Positions 44,603 through 53,523 are shown, counted from the first letter of the stretch. The stretch is 64,000 nt of DNA from Candidatus Hinthialibacter antarcticus (GCA_030765645.1 JAVCCE010000070.1:1-64000); one strand, 5' to 3'. A program made the numbers and translations. Notes: a model not told the origin generated them from the sequence alone.

Positions 44603-45721
44603 TTATTTATATACATCATATTCCACGCTGGACATTGTTTGCCAGGGAATCCAGAACACTTTGGAGCCGTCTTTGGTGAGAATTGCGCCAGGAGAGGCGT
44701 CAACGCCGTCAGGATTAACCTTTTGCTGTTTCCATTCTCCATCGTCTTGCTTGATGAACAGAAAGAGATCAATGTAATCGATAATGCCGTCTTCCTCTCT
44801 AAGTGATTCGATTAGAACGACGTTGCCGTCTTCTGAAATCGAATAACGATTCGAAAAAGGCAACTGCCATTGGAAATCTAAGAATTCAGGAAGTCCCCAT
44901 TCATTATTCTTGCCGTTTACGACTGCCAGCCCACGGCTTTCTGCTCGAATTAACAGGGTGTCGCCGTCATTGGCCACATCACGAATCTTAAACTCCAACT
45001 CGTTTAGATCATGGTCATATAGACTAAAAAACGATGGCTCAGACCAGCCATCCGCCGATCTCTCAATCAACGCATGGCGTCTTGACTCATCCTCAAACTC
45101 AATCTCGGTGAAAACACGATCACCGGATGAGGATATTATTGGGTTGCCTTTGGTATTAGGAACTAAATCAGTTTGGAATTCACTCCCCTTGCGAGTGACG
45201 AGAGAACGGCTTGATTTTGAAATATGGGCAAATGTATTCGCATCGGAGCTAAAGGCAGTTTCACCAAAAGCCCCTTCAAGTTCGAATGTATACATAATCT
45301 GTTTAGTAACGAAATCAATATACTGCATTTCTGATTGATCTAATTCTGTATTATACAGAATTCGTATCAACCAATTTCCATTATTGCTTACATAATACCC
45401 AACATTTAAATTGGGTTCCGAGACATTGAGTGAAGTGTCCAATCGCGCATTGGTCATAGAGCGGTCTAAAAAACGGCCATCACCATTTGATATGATGATA
45501 TTCCCATCTCCACTTGCCCGAAATGATGTGAGGTAGCCTGGGGTGCCTACCACATTGATTTTTTGTTGCGGCAAAGCAATTTTGCTAACTGCGCTGATTG
45601 GAGTAATAAGCAAATCTCTAAATCGGTCAGGTTGTCCGGGCGTTAGTTCGATTTTAGACTGCGCGAAGGTTGAAGAAACACAACACAGACAAACTGTGGT
45701 TATAATCAGAATCGTTTTCAT
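44603..45721 (-). CDS. Secreted protein of unknown function, probable beta-propeller
   Basis: Exported protein of 372 residues with a signal peptide (ILIITTVCLCCVSSTFAQ). The body is built of repeated strands such as YYVSNNGNWLIRIL, TAFSSDANTFAHIS, NPIISSSGDRVFTEIEF and NRYSISEDGNVVLIES, a pattern like TolB-type WD40 propellers. No catalytic motif is evident. AAGGAGAT precedes the ATG. Its stop codon lies within the target duplication of the adjacent element A unit, so the insertion did not change the protein. It uses A/T-rich codons more than its neighbours. Confidence 0.7.
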   Translation of the reverse strand: MKTILIITTVCLCCVSSTFAQSKIELTPGQPDRFRDLLITPISAVSKIALPQQKINVVGTPGYLTSFRASGDGNIIISNGDGRFLDRSMTNARLDTSLNVSEPNLNVGYYVSNNGNWLIRILYNTELDQSEMQYIDFVTKQIMYTFELEGAFGETAFSSDANTFAHISKSSRSLVTRKGSEFQTDLVPNTKGNPIISSSGDRVFTEIEFEDESRRHALIERSADGWSEPSFFSLYDHDLNELEFKIRDVANDGDTLLIRAESRGLAVVNGKNNEWGLPEFLDFQWQLPFSNRYSISEDGNVVLIESLREEDGIIDYIDLFLFIKQDDGEWKQQKVNPDGVDASPGAILTKDGSKVFWIPWQTMSSVEYDVYK

Positions 45722-45752
45722 AATTAAATCTCCTTTGGCGTTACACCGTTAG

Positions 45753-45784
45753 TATGGTAGGGTGGGCTCGCGGCAGCAGCCCAC
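45753..45784 (+). repeat. Short palindrome GTAGGGTGGGCTCGC...GCAGCCCACC
   Basis: Another copy of the palindrome at 7269-7304 and 21559-21594, with GGCAGCA replacing the GTTAGCA centre. It lies upstream of the propeller gene start. Confidence 0.65.
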
Positions 45785-45904
45785 CAGGAGAACTTCAGAA
45801 GAAAACAATATCGCGCCTCGTAACGAATGTCTGGATCAAAAGAGAATAATTTGAGCAATACTATAGGCGGGCGCGGCGAGGGCAGGGCCGCAAAGCGATG
45901 CGCC

Positions 45905-46183
45905 CGAATCCCCCCTGGCGCTTTCAGCGCCGTCCCCCCTTAAAAAGGGGGGCGAAAAGACCGGGCTTCGAGTCTAAAGTCAATGATATTCATAAAAACA
46001 ATGTCATTGACTTAAGGGGTGGCGAGCCAAGGCTGAATCAAATGAAGCCAGCCCTTGAAATATTGTTTGAATGTATCGCTTTGTTTGTGCTGTTTTGTGA
46101 TCCCCCCTGGCGCTTTCAGCGCCGTCCCCCCTTAAAAAAGGGGGGCGAAAAGACCGGGCTTCGAGCCTAAAGTCAATGAAATT
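45905..46183 (+). repeat. Element B copies 4 and 5 in tandem
   Basis: A B module with right end (45905-45994, GGCGC TTTCA GCGCC, then CCCCCCTTAAAAAGGGGGG) lies directly before a complete composite at 46000-46183. The composite starts AATGTCATTGACTTAAG, has C and B modules, and ends AAGTCAATGAAATT. Both B modules here carry an extra GACCGGGCTTCGAG segment. It fills most of the gap between 45722 and 46193. Confidence 0.8.
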
Positions 46184-46192
46184 CGGATTGGT

Positions 46193-46741
46193 TTAGGTTT
46201 CATTGGTCAGCGCAAAATCGACCGCGTGGAACAACTTGCGGGCGTTGTCGAGTATGCGTTTGGCCAGGCGCTGTAGCGATTTGAATTCCTTGTCGGTGAT
46301 TTCGACCTCGATGCCGACGAAGCGCTTGTCGGACCAACTGCGCTTTCCGCTGTGGGCGGGCTGGGTGTAGACCACCATCTCCGGCTTGGGTTCATCAAAG
46401 TGCATGAAGGCGTATTCGCGCATGTATTCCACCACGGCGGTCGAATCTTTGCGGGTGACTTCATCGGTGATTTCAATGTCGAGAGAAATGCGAAAACGGT
46501 CGGCTAACTCGGCGCGTTGAATGACAAAGCCGAAGCCCGCCCGCTGTACGTCGCGGCGGCGGCAGACCTTGGTGATATAATATTGGGCTTGCGGGCTTGT
46601 GCCGATGTATTTGAAAATGCCGTTATCGTTGTCGGGCGGCGATAGGATTTCCATTTCATCGCATAAGACGTCGTAGATGTCTGTGATGACTTCGCTGAGT
46701 TGTTTGCTCTCTAATTCTCGTGAAAATTCCGGGCCTTCCAT
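46193..46741 (-). CDS. Conserved-looking protein of unknown function
   Basis: No family recognised. Cytoplasmic protein of 182 residues from ATG at 46741, chosen because GGAGAT lies upstream; the longer frame has none. It is acidic, with no signal or membrane segment. It alternates strands and helices: LSEVITDIYDVLCDEMEIL, KVCRRRDVQRAGFGFVIQRA, ISLDIEITDEVTRKDS, and a C-terminal helix FKSLQRLAKRILDNARKLF. It is upstream of no gene on its strand within 400 bases and follows the DUF1080 gene with 111 bases between. Confidence 0.65.
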   Translation of the reverse strand: MEGPEFSRELESKQLSEVITDIYDVLCDEMEILSPPDNDNGIFKYIGTSPQAQYYITKVCRRRDVQRAGFGFVIQRAELADRFRISLDIEITDEVTRKDSTAVVEYMREYAFMHFDEPKPEMVVYTQPAHSGKRSWSDKRFVGIEVEITDKEFKSLQRLAKRILDNARKLFHAVDFALTNET

Positions 46742-46852
46742 TAAAAAAATCTCCAATTCGATGCGAGTAGAATGCAAATGAGGCGGCTATTGCGCCGCCC
46801 CATGTATATCATAGCCGCTGGGTTCTCAAGTCGGAACGTTCAATCTCCAGGC

Positions 46853-47602
46853 TTATTTCAATTTCAACGGGGTCATGCGAATATTGCGGTAGGCCACCGG
46901 GCCGTGGTCGCCTTGCAACATCAGCGGGCCGAGCGGGGCTTCGTCGCGGTCCATGTGGGCGCGGGTGCCGCCGGTGACTTCGACGTTTTCATGGACGGTA
47001 ACGCCGTTGTGCGCCACTTGAATGAATTTGGCGTTCTCGGTTTTTTTGCCGCTGGCGTCAAAGCGCGGCGCACGGAACACGATATCATAACTTTGCCAGA
47101 CGCCGGGGGCGTTGCTGGCGTTGACGCGGGGCGGGTGGCCTTCATAGCCTCGGCCTTCGCCTTCAACGTAGCGTTGATAAATGCCGCCGCAGTCGGAATG
47201 TTCTACGACGCCCTTGCCGTAGCTGTCAAACACTTGAATTTCGTACAGCCCCTGAAAATACACGCCGGAGTTTGAGCCGTTGGGCACAACGAACTCGATG
47301 TGAAGGCGGCAGTCGCCGTGTTGATCGTCAGTGAACAGGTTGACGGTGCGGCCTTGCAGCGAGTTGGTCATGATGCCCTCGCCGCGTTCCATGGCGAATG
47401 CGCTTTTGTCTTTGCTGCCGAGCTGCACGTCGCCGACGACCAGCCATTGGTTATTCTGGCCTTGGCCTTCCCAGCCGGTGAGGTCTTTGCCGTTAAACAA
47501 TTCGATTGGCTTGTCTGCTTGCGCGTTGCTTGTTATTGGCGTCGCGATGCAAAGCGATGCAAGCGCAATCAAACTGAGGCTCATGGTAAACCACTGTTTC
47601 AT
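46853..47602 (-). CDS. Secreted DUF1080 (3-keto-disaccharide hydrolase) protein
   Basis: Single DUF1080 protein of 249 residues with a signal peptide (LSLIALASLCIATPITSNAQA). It has IELFNGKDLTGWEGQ, FVVPNGSNSGVYFQGLYEIQVFDSYG, CGGIYQ, and the C-terminal GPLMLQGDHGPVAYRNIRM that is typical of the family. It is expected to act on oxidised glycosides outside the cytoplasm. GGGAGAGAGAAAG precedes the start. It is 15 bases after the mutarotase-like gene on the same strand, so the two are probably one operon. Confidence 0.92.
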   Translation of the reverse strand: MKQWFTMSLSLIALASLCIATPITSNAQADKPIELFNGKDLTGWEGQGQNNQWLVVGDVQLGSKDKSAFAMERGEGIMTNSLQGRTVNLFTDDQHGDCRLHIEFVVPNGSNSGVYFQGLYEIQVFDSYGKGVVEHSDCGGIYQRYVEGEGRGYEGHPPRVNASNAPGVWQSYDIVFRAPRFDASGKKTENAKFIQVAHNGVTVHENVEVTGGTRAHMDRDEAPLGPLMLQGDHGPVAYRNIRMTPLKLK

Positions 47603-47617
47603 CTTTCTCTCTCCCTG

Positions 47618-48613
47618 TTATTTATATTGTGTCTGATTGATGCCGTTTTCGGCGATCAGTTCATACTCGTCCGTCCATTCGATTGACTCGCCGGGTTCGA
47701 TGTCGATTTTTAGAAACGGTTCCGGGCAGGTCGCCAGCGTCGTCGACCAATAGTGAAATTCATAGGCGCCGTAGTCGCCGTTGATTTTGATTCCGGCCTT
47801 GCGGTCTTGGTTGTAAATGGTCACGCCGGTGTTTTCGGGCGCGACCTCATAGCCTTCGAACTCAGCGTAGATGCTGGTGTTTTTGAGCGGCTTGAGAAAT
47901 TGCACTGTTTTTCCCTCTGCTTTGGCGTAGCCGTTTAGCGACTGGGGAAACTGCAATTCAAAGGGGAACTCCAGCGTATACGCCGGGCCGATGGGGTCGT
48001 CGTCGATGATGGTGAAATTGTGGCAATAATAGTCGGTGTTGATTGGGTTGGAGCCTGTGTTGACGATCTTGTGGTAGATGCTGAAGCGCGGCGCGGCGCC
48101 TTCTGCCAGTTGAATGCGCTTTTCGAAGTGATATTTCCAACCCTTAAAGCCGGGCGACTCTTGTATGAATTCGATGCTGTTGGACGTGCTGTTGATGGTC
48201 CAATCGTACGCAGTGGCAACCTCGTAGTTTGTGTGAAACTGATAGCCGCTGGTGTTGATGCGCTGTAATTCGCCGATGCCGATCTTGACGAAGGTCTCTC
48301 CCCGTTTCGCGTCGTCATAGCCCAGCGGCGTGAACATGCCGAACTCGCTGGCGGTCCCGGCCAGGTCGTCATGGTTTTCTGGGTCGTGGGTGGATTTCCA
48401 ATCGCCGAAATAGGTGTGTCCGGCGTATTTGATTTGCTGAATCAGTCCCGACCATTCAAAGCGCGAGCCGCGATAGTAGCCGTTTTCTGCATCGGGCAGA
48501 TAGATCAACATTTCCATCGCGTCGTTTGACAAGGTCGTCTGCGGATAATCGGCGGCAATCGGCGTGAAGGTGATCGAACAGACGATTACGATGCAAGCAA
48601 GCAGCGTCTTCAT
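47618..48613 (-). CDS. Secreted protein, galactose-mutarotase-like fold
   Basis: Exported protein of 331 residues from ATG at 48613 (GGGAGGAAACC upstream) with a signal peptide (LLACIVIVCSITFTPIAA). The body has long amphipathic strands and motifs such as RGSRFEWSGLIQQIKYAGHTYFGDW and DYYCHNFTIIDD, as seen in aldose-epimerase-like proteins. Catalytic histidine and glutamate cannot be assigned with certainty. Its operon partner DUF1080 suggests it binds or epimerises a sugar released in the periplasm. Confidence 0.7.
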   Translation of the reverse strand: MKTLLACIVIVCSITFTPIAADYPQTTLSNDAMEMLIYLPDAENGYYRGSRFEWSGLIQQIKYAGHTYFGDWKSTHDPENHDDLAGTASEFGMFTPLGYDDAKRGETFVKIGIGELQRINTSGYQFHTNYEVATAYDWTINSTSNSIEFIQESPGFKGWKYHFEKRIQLAEGAAPRFSIYHKIVNTGSNPINTDYYCHNFTIIDDDPIGPAYTLEFPFELQFPQSLNGYAKAEGKTVQFLKPLKNTSIYAEFEGYEVAPENTGVTIYNQDRKAGIKINGDYGAYEFHYWSTTLATCPEPFLKIDIEPGESIEWTDEYELIAENGINQTQYK

Positions 48614-48712
48614 GTTGGTTTCCTCCCACGGAATGAACACGATCAAGCGATATCGAAGAGCAATGATAGAAGCATATCAAAAATGCTTCGGCGCTGCAAA
48701 TGGCGCTTTGTG

Positions 48713-49114
48713 TTATCCCTCGATTATCGAAACAATTAGTTTACGGGTGCGCGGGCCGTCAAATTCAGCGAAGAATATTTCTTCCCATTGGCCTAACAGC
48801 AAGCGCCCGCTTTCGACTAGCACCTGCTGGCTGTTTCCCGTGAGGATGGCTTTGATGTGGGCGGCGGCGTTGCCTTCGGCGTGGGCGTAGCCTGCGCGCC
48901 AGGGGACCTGCCGCTCAAGCGAGGCCTCTACGTCGCGCATTACGTCGGGGTCGTATCCCTCATTGATAAACACGCCCGCCGTGGTATGGGGGACGTATAG
49001 CGTACAGACGCCGTCGCTGGAGGTGAGTTCCGTTAGCGCTTTTTGCACCGCTTGCGATACGGCGGTGAATTCGGTGCGGCTGTGAGTTTGTATTGTGATG
49101 GTTTTTCGTTTCAT
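48713..49114 (-). CDS. YjbQ-family protein (secondary thiamine-phosphate synthase)
   Basis: Small protein of 133 residues of the UPF0047/YjbQ family. Conserved segments are VPHTTAGVFINEGYDPDVMRD, HAEGNAAAHIKA and LLLGQWEEIFFAEFDGPRTR. Some members show weak thiamine-phosphate synthase activity in vitro, but the physiological role is uncertain. It starts with ATG at 49114 and is followed after 99 bases by the mutarotase-like gene. Confidence 0.92.
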   Translation of the reverse strand: MKRKTITIQTHSRTEFTAVSQAVQKALTELTSSDGVCTLYVPHTTAGVFINEGYDPDVMRDVEASLERQVPWRAGYAHAEGNAAAHIKAILTGNSQQVLVESGRLLLGQWEEIFFAEFDGPRTRKLIVSIIEG

Positions 49115-49194
49115 CGGGCGGCCCCCATTCTTAACAATATTTTATCAAACGTTCTAGAATCCATCTTAACATACATTGTACTTTCGTTGCGAAA

Positions 49195-49274
49195 GGCGTG
49201 GGTACATCTCTCTTCGCTTCCGCGCGGGCTTTCAGGCCCTTTTGCACAGGCGCTCACAGAGATGCACCCACGCC
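49195..49274 (+). repeat. Element A copy 9, hairpin core only
   Basis: Outer stem with the G-C pair (GGCGTGGG/CCCACGCC). The next stem is CATCTCT/AGAGATG, fully complementary, and the apical stem is GGGC/GCCC. The sequence just before (CTTTCGTTGCGAAA) resembles the CTTTCGCTGTATCA of long copies. Otherwise the gap 49115-49487 holds nothing recognisable. Confidence 0.87.
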
Positions 49275-49487
49275 AGAATTGGCAGTCCGTATTCCCACCC
49301 CAAACAAAATGGGTTTTAGATGGATTCTCAATACCCGATTTGATCCCCCGCTGCTTGCGTCGGGGTTATTCATTTTTTAAGCGAATGATTTTTTCGTTGA
49401 TTATCCATATTCAAGACGAGTGAAATGGTTTACTTTATTGGCATCCGATTGAATTCGATATTTGCGGTTTTTTGAGGAGGAACCAGG

Positions 49488-50771
49488 ATGAATACAGTAA
49501 CACGACGTGGATTTGTTGGCGCGGCTGCGGTTGGCGCTTCAACGCTGGCAAACTTTAGCGCTCTGGCGCAATCAGACGGGCCATTGCGCGTGGGCGTGAT
49601 TGGCTGCGGATGGTTCGGTAATGAACTGATCAAAAACGCGCATCAAGTCGGCGGCGTTCAGGTGATCGCCGTGTGCGACGTGGATTCTGAACAAAGCAAA
49701 AAAACGATGGATAACGTCGAGCGCTTGTCCGGCTCGCGTCCGAAGGCGTTTAAGCATTACGAAGAATTGTTAGACCTTTCTGATTTGCAAGCGGTCTTTA
49801 TCGCGACGCCGCCGCATTGGCATGCGCTGCCGTTTATCGCCGCTTGCGAAAAGGGATTGCCGATCTATTGCGAGAAACCGCTGGCGTATGATCTGCGCGA
49901 AGGCCGCGCCATGGTGAACGCGCACAAGAAGGCGGGCAACATTGTGCAGATGGGTTTCCAACGGCGGCAGGTTGCGCCGTTTCACGTGGTCAAAGAACGC
50001 TTGCAGCAAGGCGCGCCCGGCAAGGTCGTGCAAGTCGACGCCAACATCCACTACAAAGCGGGCGTACAGGATACCACGCCGCAAGACCCGCCCAAGACGC
50101 TCGATTGGGATCTGTGGTGCGGGCCTGCGCCCAAGTTGCCTTACAGCCCCGCCATCGGGCATTTCAACTGGCGGCTTGAGAAAACCACCGGACACGGGCA
50201 CCTGGTCGATTGGGGCATCCACTACATCGACGCCACCCGCATGATGCTCGATTTGGGAATGCCAAAGTCAATTCACGCAGCAGGCGGGTTGTATCAACTC
50301 GACGGGAAAATCACCACGCCGGATACGCTCTGTGTCCACTTTGAATTTGATGAATGCCCGGTTGTCTGGCGGCACCGTCTCTGGGGCGCGGCGGAGTACA
50401 CCCCCGAAACCAACATCGGCGTAACGCTGTTCTGCGAAAACGAAACCATTTTTGTGGATGATAAGAAAGTCGTGATTGTCCCCAACCAACGCAACGCCGA
50501 GCGCCAAACCATCACGCCGGAGCAGGGCAGTTCGGGCGTCGCCCACATGGCGGAATTTCTCACAAGCCTTAAGGCGAACAAGCCTGCGCCGTGCTCGCCG
50601 GAAGTGGCTTATCAATCAACCGGGACGGTGCAACTCGGTATGATTGCCTATGAAACCAACAACCGCGTTGATTGGGACGCAAAATCAGAAAACATCACCA
50701 ATCGCGAAGCCGCCCAGGCGCTGCTCAAACGCGAATACCGCGCACCGTATAAACATCCGTATACGGGGTGA
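49488..50771 (+). CDS. Tat-exported Gfo/Idh/MocA family oxidoreductase
   Basis: NAD(P)-dependent sugar oxidoreductase of 427 residues. An N-terminal twin-arginine signal (VTRRGFVGAAAVGA) precedes the Rossmann motif VGVIGCGWFG near residue 36, AVFIATPPHWHA and the catalytic EKPLAYD. The C-terminal domain has HLVDWGIHYIDATRMML. Secreted members of this kind are abundant in Planctomycetes. With DUF1080 hydrolases they may carry out the oxidise-then-cleave route of glycoside breakdown. GAGGAGGAACCAGG lies before the ATG. Confidence 0.93.
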   Translation: MNTVTRRGFVGAAAVGASTLANFSALAQSDGPLRVGVIGCGWFGNELIKNAHQVGGVQVIAVCDVDSEQSKKTMDNVERLSGSRPKAFKHYEELLDLSDLQAVFIATPPHWHALPFIAACEKGLPIYCEKPLAYDLREGRAMVNAHKKAGNIVQMGFQRRQVAPFHVVKERLQQGAPGKVVQVDANIHYKAGVQDTTPQDPPKTLDWDLWCGPAPKLPYSPAIGHFNWRLEKTTGHGHLVDWGIHYIDATRMMLDLGMPKSIHAAGGLYQLDGKITTPDTLCVHFEFDECPVVWRHRLWGAAEYTPETNIGVTLFCENETIFVDDKKVVIVPNQRNAERQTITPEQGSSGVAHMAEFLTSLKANKPAPCSPEVAYQSTGTVQLGMIAYETNNRVDWDAKSENITNREAAQALLKREYRAPYKHPYTG

Positions 50772-50791
50772 GAATCGTATGCTCGTGACCC

Positions 50792-50875
50792 CGGGCTTGG
50801 GTACGTCTCTCTTCGCTTCAGTGCGGTCTTAATGACTTCCTTGCACAGGCGCTCACAGAGCCGCCCCCAAGCCCG
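50792..50875 (+). repeat. Element A copy 10, core with a rewritten apical loop
   Basis: The outer stem CGGGCTTGGG/CCCAAGCCCG is perfect over 10 pairs. The apical part reads GGTCTTAATGACTTCC instead of GGGCTTTCAGGCCC, yet GTC/GAC can still pair. The inner right arm GAGCCG has one mismatch to CGTCTC. Confidence 0.82.
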
Positions 50876-50903
50876 AAGCGTTTGTCGGGTGGATGAATGA
50901 AGT

Positions 50904-50977
50904 GGGGAGGGCGAACCTCCTGGTGAGCCGCGTGTAAGCGAGAACATTTCTTTTGATCGCGGCTCGGCAGGGGCTGG
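50904..50977 (+). repeat. Imperfect inverted repeat (GGGGAGGGCGAACCTCCTGG family)
   Basis: GGGGAGGGCGAACC, TGGTGAGCCGCG and a distal GCGGCTCGGCAGG form an imperfect hairpin. A more regular copy lies at 59425-59507. Confidence 0.6.
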
Positions 50978-51090
50978 GGTGAGGGGCGGCCTCGCCGCCT
51001 TTTATTTTGCAACTAATTTTGTTTCAAATCTTCACCTGCATTAAGAATAAATCGCGGAACCGTTCCGTCGCGCTGGAATTGCATCATTTT

Positions 51091-51356
51091 AAAACCCTCA
51101 TCCTCACCTTCTCCCAAAGGGAGAAGGGACTACGTTTTCGCTCATTCATGAAAGTATCGTTTCGCTATGCGGTAGCAAGTAGGGTGGCGTTGAGCGAAGC
51201 GAAACCCACCAATAAGAACCTAACAATTTCCGATGGTGGGATTCACTTTTTAAACAGAACAATCACTGGGAATGCGATTCATGCCATGCTCATATTTTTT
51301 CTTATAAAACCCTCATCCTCACCTTCTCCCAGAGGGAGAAGGGATTACGTTTTCGC
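51091..51356 (+). repeat. Two direct copies of a 50-base repeat
   Basis: AAAACCCTCATCCTCACCTT through TACGTTTTCGC occurs at 51091-51141 and again at 51306-51356 with two or three differences. Each contains the small hairpin CTTCTCCC/GGGAGAAG. Between them is GTAGGGTGGCGTTGAGCGAA with AACCCACC, a variant of the hairpins at 7.3 and 21.6 kb. No gene is seen in the gap 50772-51373. Confidence 0.75.
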
Positions 51357-51373
51357 ACTGTCTAAGCGATGCC

Positions 51374-52699
51374 CTAAATCGTCATAAAGAAATAGCGGAA
51401 GACGAAGATCACAGACAAAATCGCCATCAGTGGATGAATGTCTTTGAATTTTCCCGTCACGGATTTCAGCAACGTATAACTGATAAAGCCGAATGCGATT
51501 CCCTCTGTAATCGAAAAACTAAACGCGATCATCACGATGGTGAGAAACGCGGGCATCGCTTCGGTGATATCGTCCCAGGGGACCATCTTCACTGAGCGCA
51601 TCATCAGAAAGCCGACGATAATCAGTGCGGGCGCAATGGCGGGATACACGGTCGCGCCGGTGGTGGATTCAACCCCGCTGCCCAGCATCTTCACTAGCGG
51701 CGAGAAAAACAGCGCAGCGATAAACAGCGCCGCCGTCACTACGCTGGCGAGTCCGGTGCGCGCGCCGGAACTGATGCCGGCGGATGATTCGACGTAACTG
51801 GTGACGGTCGATGTTCCCAACATGGCGCCGATGGTGGTGCCTGCTGCGTCGGCGAATAACGCTTGATTGGCGCGGGGCAGTTCGCCGTCTTTCATAAATC
51901 CGCCCAGTTCAGCAACGCCGACCAGCGTACCAATGGTGTCGAATAAATCCACAATAAAGAAGACGAAAATAATGCTGAGAAAGCCCAAATTAAGCGCCGC
52001 CATGACGTCCATTTGCATGAGCGTCGGCATGATGGAGGGCGGCGCATCCAAGAACCCCTGATAGGTGAACATGCCGAAGTAGAGGCCGACGCCGGTCGAG
52101 ACGATCATGCCGACCAGGATGGCGCTGCGGACTTCCAGCGCAAGCAATACGATGGCAGTTAACAGCCCTGCGCCGGACACAAGCACGCTGGGTGAAGTCA
52201 GGCGTCCAATGCCGATCAAGACCGCTTGGTCGTCGACTACGACGCCGCCCCATTGAAACCCCAGCAGGCAGATCATCAGGCCGATTCCCGCGCCGATGGC
52301 GATTTTCATGGATTGCGGAATGATGTTCATTATCATGCGGCGCAGTCCGCACGCCGTCAGCGCCAGAAAAAGAAGGCCGCTGATGAATACGGCGCCGAGC
52401 GCGGTTTGCCAGGGGATGCTCATCCCCATACAGACGGTGATGGCGAAGAATACGTTCGGCCCGACGCCGGGCGCGAGCGCGATGGGATAGTTGGCGTACA
52501 GCCCCATGATGAGGCAAGCGATGGCGGAGGAGATGCACGTCGCCGCCATGACCGCGCCCATGTCCATCCCCGCGAGCGAGAGCAGGGCCGGTTGCATGAA
52601 GATGATGTATGACAGAGTAAAAAAGGTTGTTAGTCCGCCTAAGACTTCACGCTGAATGGTGGTTTGGTTGTCTGCAAGATGAAACCAGCGCTCGAACAT
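51374..52699 (-). CDS. NCS2-family permease, adenine/guanine/hypoxanthine type (AzgA-like)
   Basis: Inner-membrane proton symporter of 441 residues with about 13-14 hydrophobic segments. The start MFERWFHLADNQTTIQREVLGGLTTFFTLSYII and the motif PIALAPGVGPNVFFA are characteristic of the AzgA/PbuG branch. ESSAGISSGARTGLASVV marks the second conserved repeat. It imports purine bases for salvage. No purine gene adjoins. Its start is only 15 bases after the terminator of the lipoprotein gene, so it needs its own promoter there, which I cannot resolve. Confidence 0.92.
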   Translation of the reverse strand: MFERWFHLADNQTTIQREVLGGLTTFFTLSYIIFMQPALLSLAGMDMGAVMAATCISSAIACLIMGLYANYPIALAPGVGPNVFFAITVCMGMSIPWQTALGAVFISGLLFLALTACGLRRMIMNIIPQSMKIAIGAGIGLMICLLGFQWGGVVVDDQAVLIGIGRLTSPSVLVSGAGLLTAIVLLALEVRSAILVGMIVSTGVGLYFGMFTYQGFLDAPPSIMPTLMQMDVMAALNLGFLSIIFVFFIVDLFDTIGTLVGVAELGGFMKDGELPRANQALFADAAGTTIGAMLGTSTVTSYVESSAGISSGARTGLASVVTAALFIAALFFSPLVKMLGSGVESTTGATVYPAIAPALIIVGFLMMRSVKMVPWDDITEAMPAFLTIVMIAFSFSITEGIAFGFISYTLLKSVTGKFKDIHPLMAILSVIFVFRYFFMTI

Positions 52700-52714
52700 G
52701 ATTTATCTCCTGTC

Positions 52715-52746
52715 ATAAAAACGGGCCGACAAAAATATCGGCCCGT
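52715..52746 (-). terminator. Intrinsic terminator after the lipoprotein gene
   Basis: On the minus strand, ACGGGCCGA pairs with TCGGCCCGT around TATTTTTG and is followed by TTTTATG. It separates the lipoprotein gene from the purine permease downstream. Confidence 0.92.
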
Positions 52747-52776
52747 TGCGCGTTACTTCACATAATCGGTGGTGAA

Positions 52777-53523
52777 CTACATTCCGGGGTAAGACACCAC
52801 GACTTTTTGAATCACGAGATCACCAAGGCCGAGGCTGCTCGTGATGGGGCTTTTGCCGATCACTAAACGCAGTGCGCTTGAGTTGAAGGTCAGCGGCGCA
52901 TAGTTATGTTCGATGACGACTTTGCCGTCGACCGCCAGCCGCGCTTTGCCGTTCATCCAGGTTAAGGTGATCGTTTGGGTGTCATCTGGATACAACGCCA
53001 CTTCGCCGCTGGGCAATGTCTGTTGATACGAAAGTTCCGGCGTCTGGTCGCTGTAACGAACGTCGTTCGGCGCATCAGGCGGGAAATTTTTGATGGTCCA
53101 TTGCAGGTCAAAGGTTGAATGAGGGTGCGCCAAATAATTTTTAGCCGCAAGCGTCACCAAGTAGGGATTTTTTGTGACGAATGGCTCGGCGTATTGGCTA
53201 TCGACGGCTTCAAAGAGGGTTAAAAAGACGCCGCCGTCTTCTAAACGGCTCAAGCCGGATGCTTGAATGGTGATTTGCCCTTGGGGCATCCCCGGTAGAT
53301 CATAACTGATCTGTCCGTCGGCGCCGGGGCTCCAGCCCACTTTGCAGAAACTACCGCCGTCTTGATGGCCCAGCGTCATGCCGTGGTTTAATTTATCAAT
53401 AATGTAGGGGTTTTTGGAAACCAATTCTTTGTATGGCGCCTGAATACATCCCATTGCGGCGAACAGAATGACTCCAGCGAGAAATACGGAAACGGCTTTC
53501 CCCATGTCGATGCCTCGATTCAT
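52777..53523 (-). CDS. Putative lipoprotein of unknown function
   Basis: Protein of 248 residues with a lipoprotein signal: hydrophobic AVSVFLAGVILFAAMGC with the lipidated cysteine near residue 26. The rest is predicted beta-rich. A concanavalin-like feel comes from TQTITLTWMNGKARLAVDGKVVIEH and SSALRLVIGKSP. That pattern is seen in glycan-binding jelly-roll domains, but the assignment is weak. AGGAGAG lies upstream of ATG 53523. It is divergent from the STAS pair. Confidence 0.72.
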   Translation of the reverse strand: MNRGIDMGKAVSVFLAGVILFAAMGCIQAPYKELVSKNPYIIDKLNHGMTLGHQDGGSFCKVGWSPGADGQISYDLPGMPQGQITIQASGLSRLEDGGVFLTLFEAVDSQYAEPFVTKNPYLVTLAAKNYLAHPHSTFDLQWTIKNFPPDAPNDVRYSDQTPELSYQQTLPSGEVALYPDDTQTITLTWMNGKARLAVDGKVVIEHNYAPLTFNSSALRLVIGKSPITSSLGLGDLVIQKVVVSYPGM

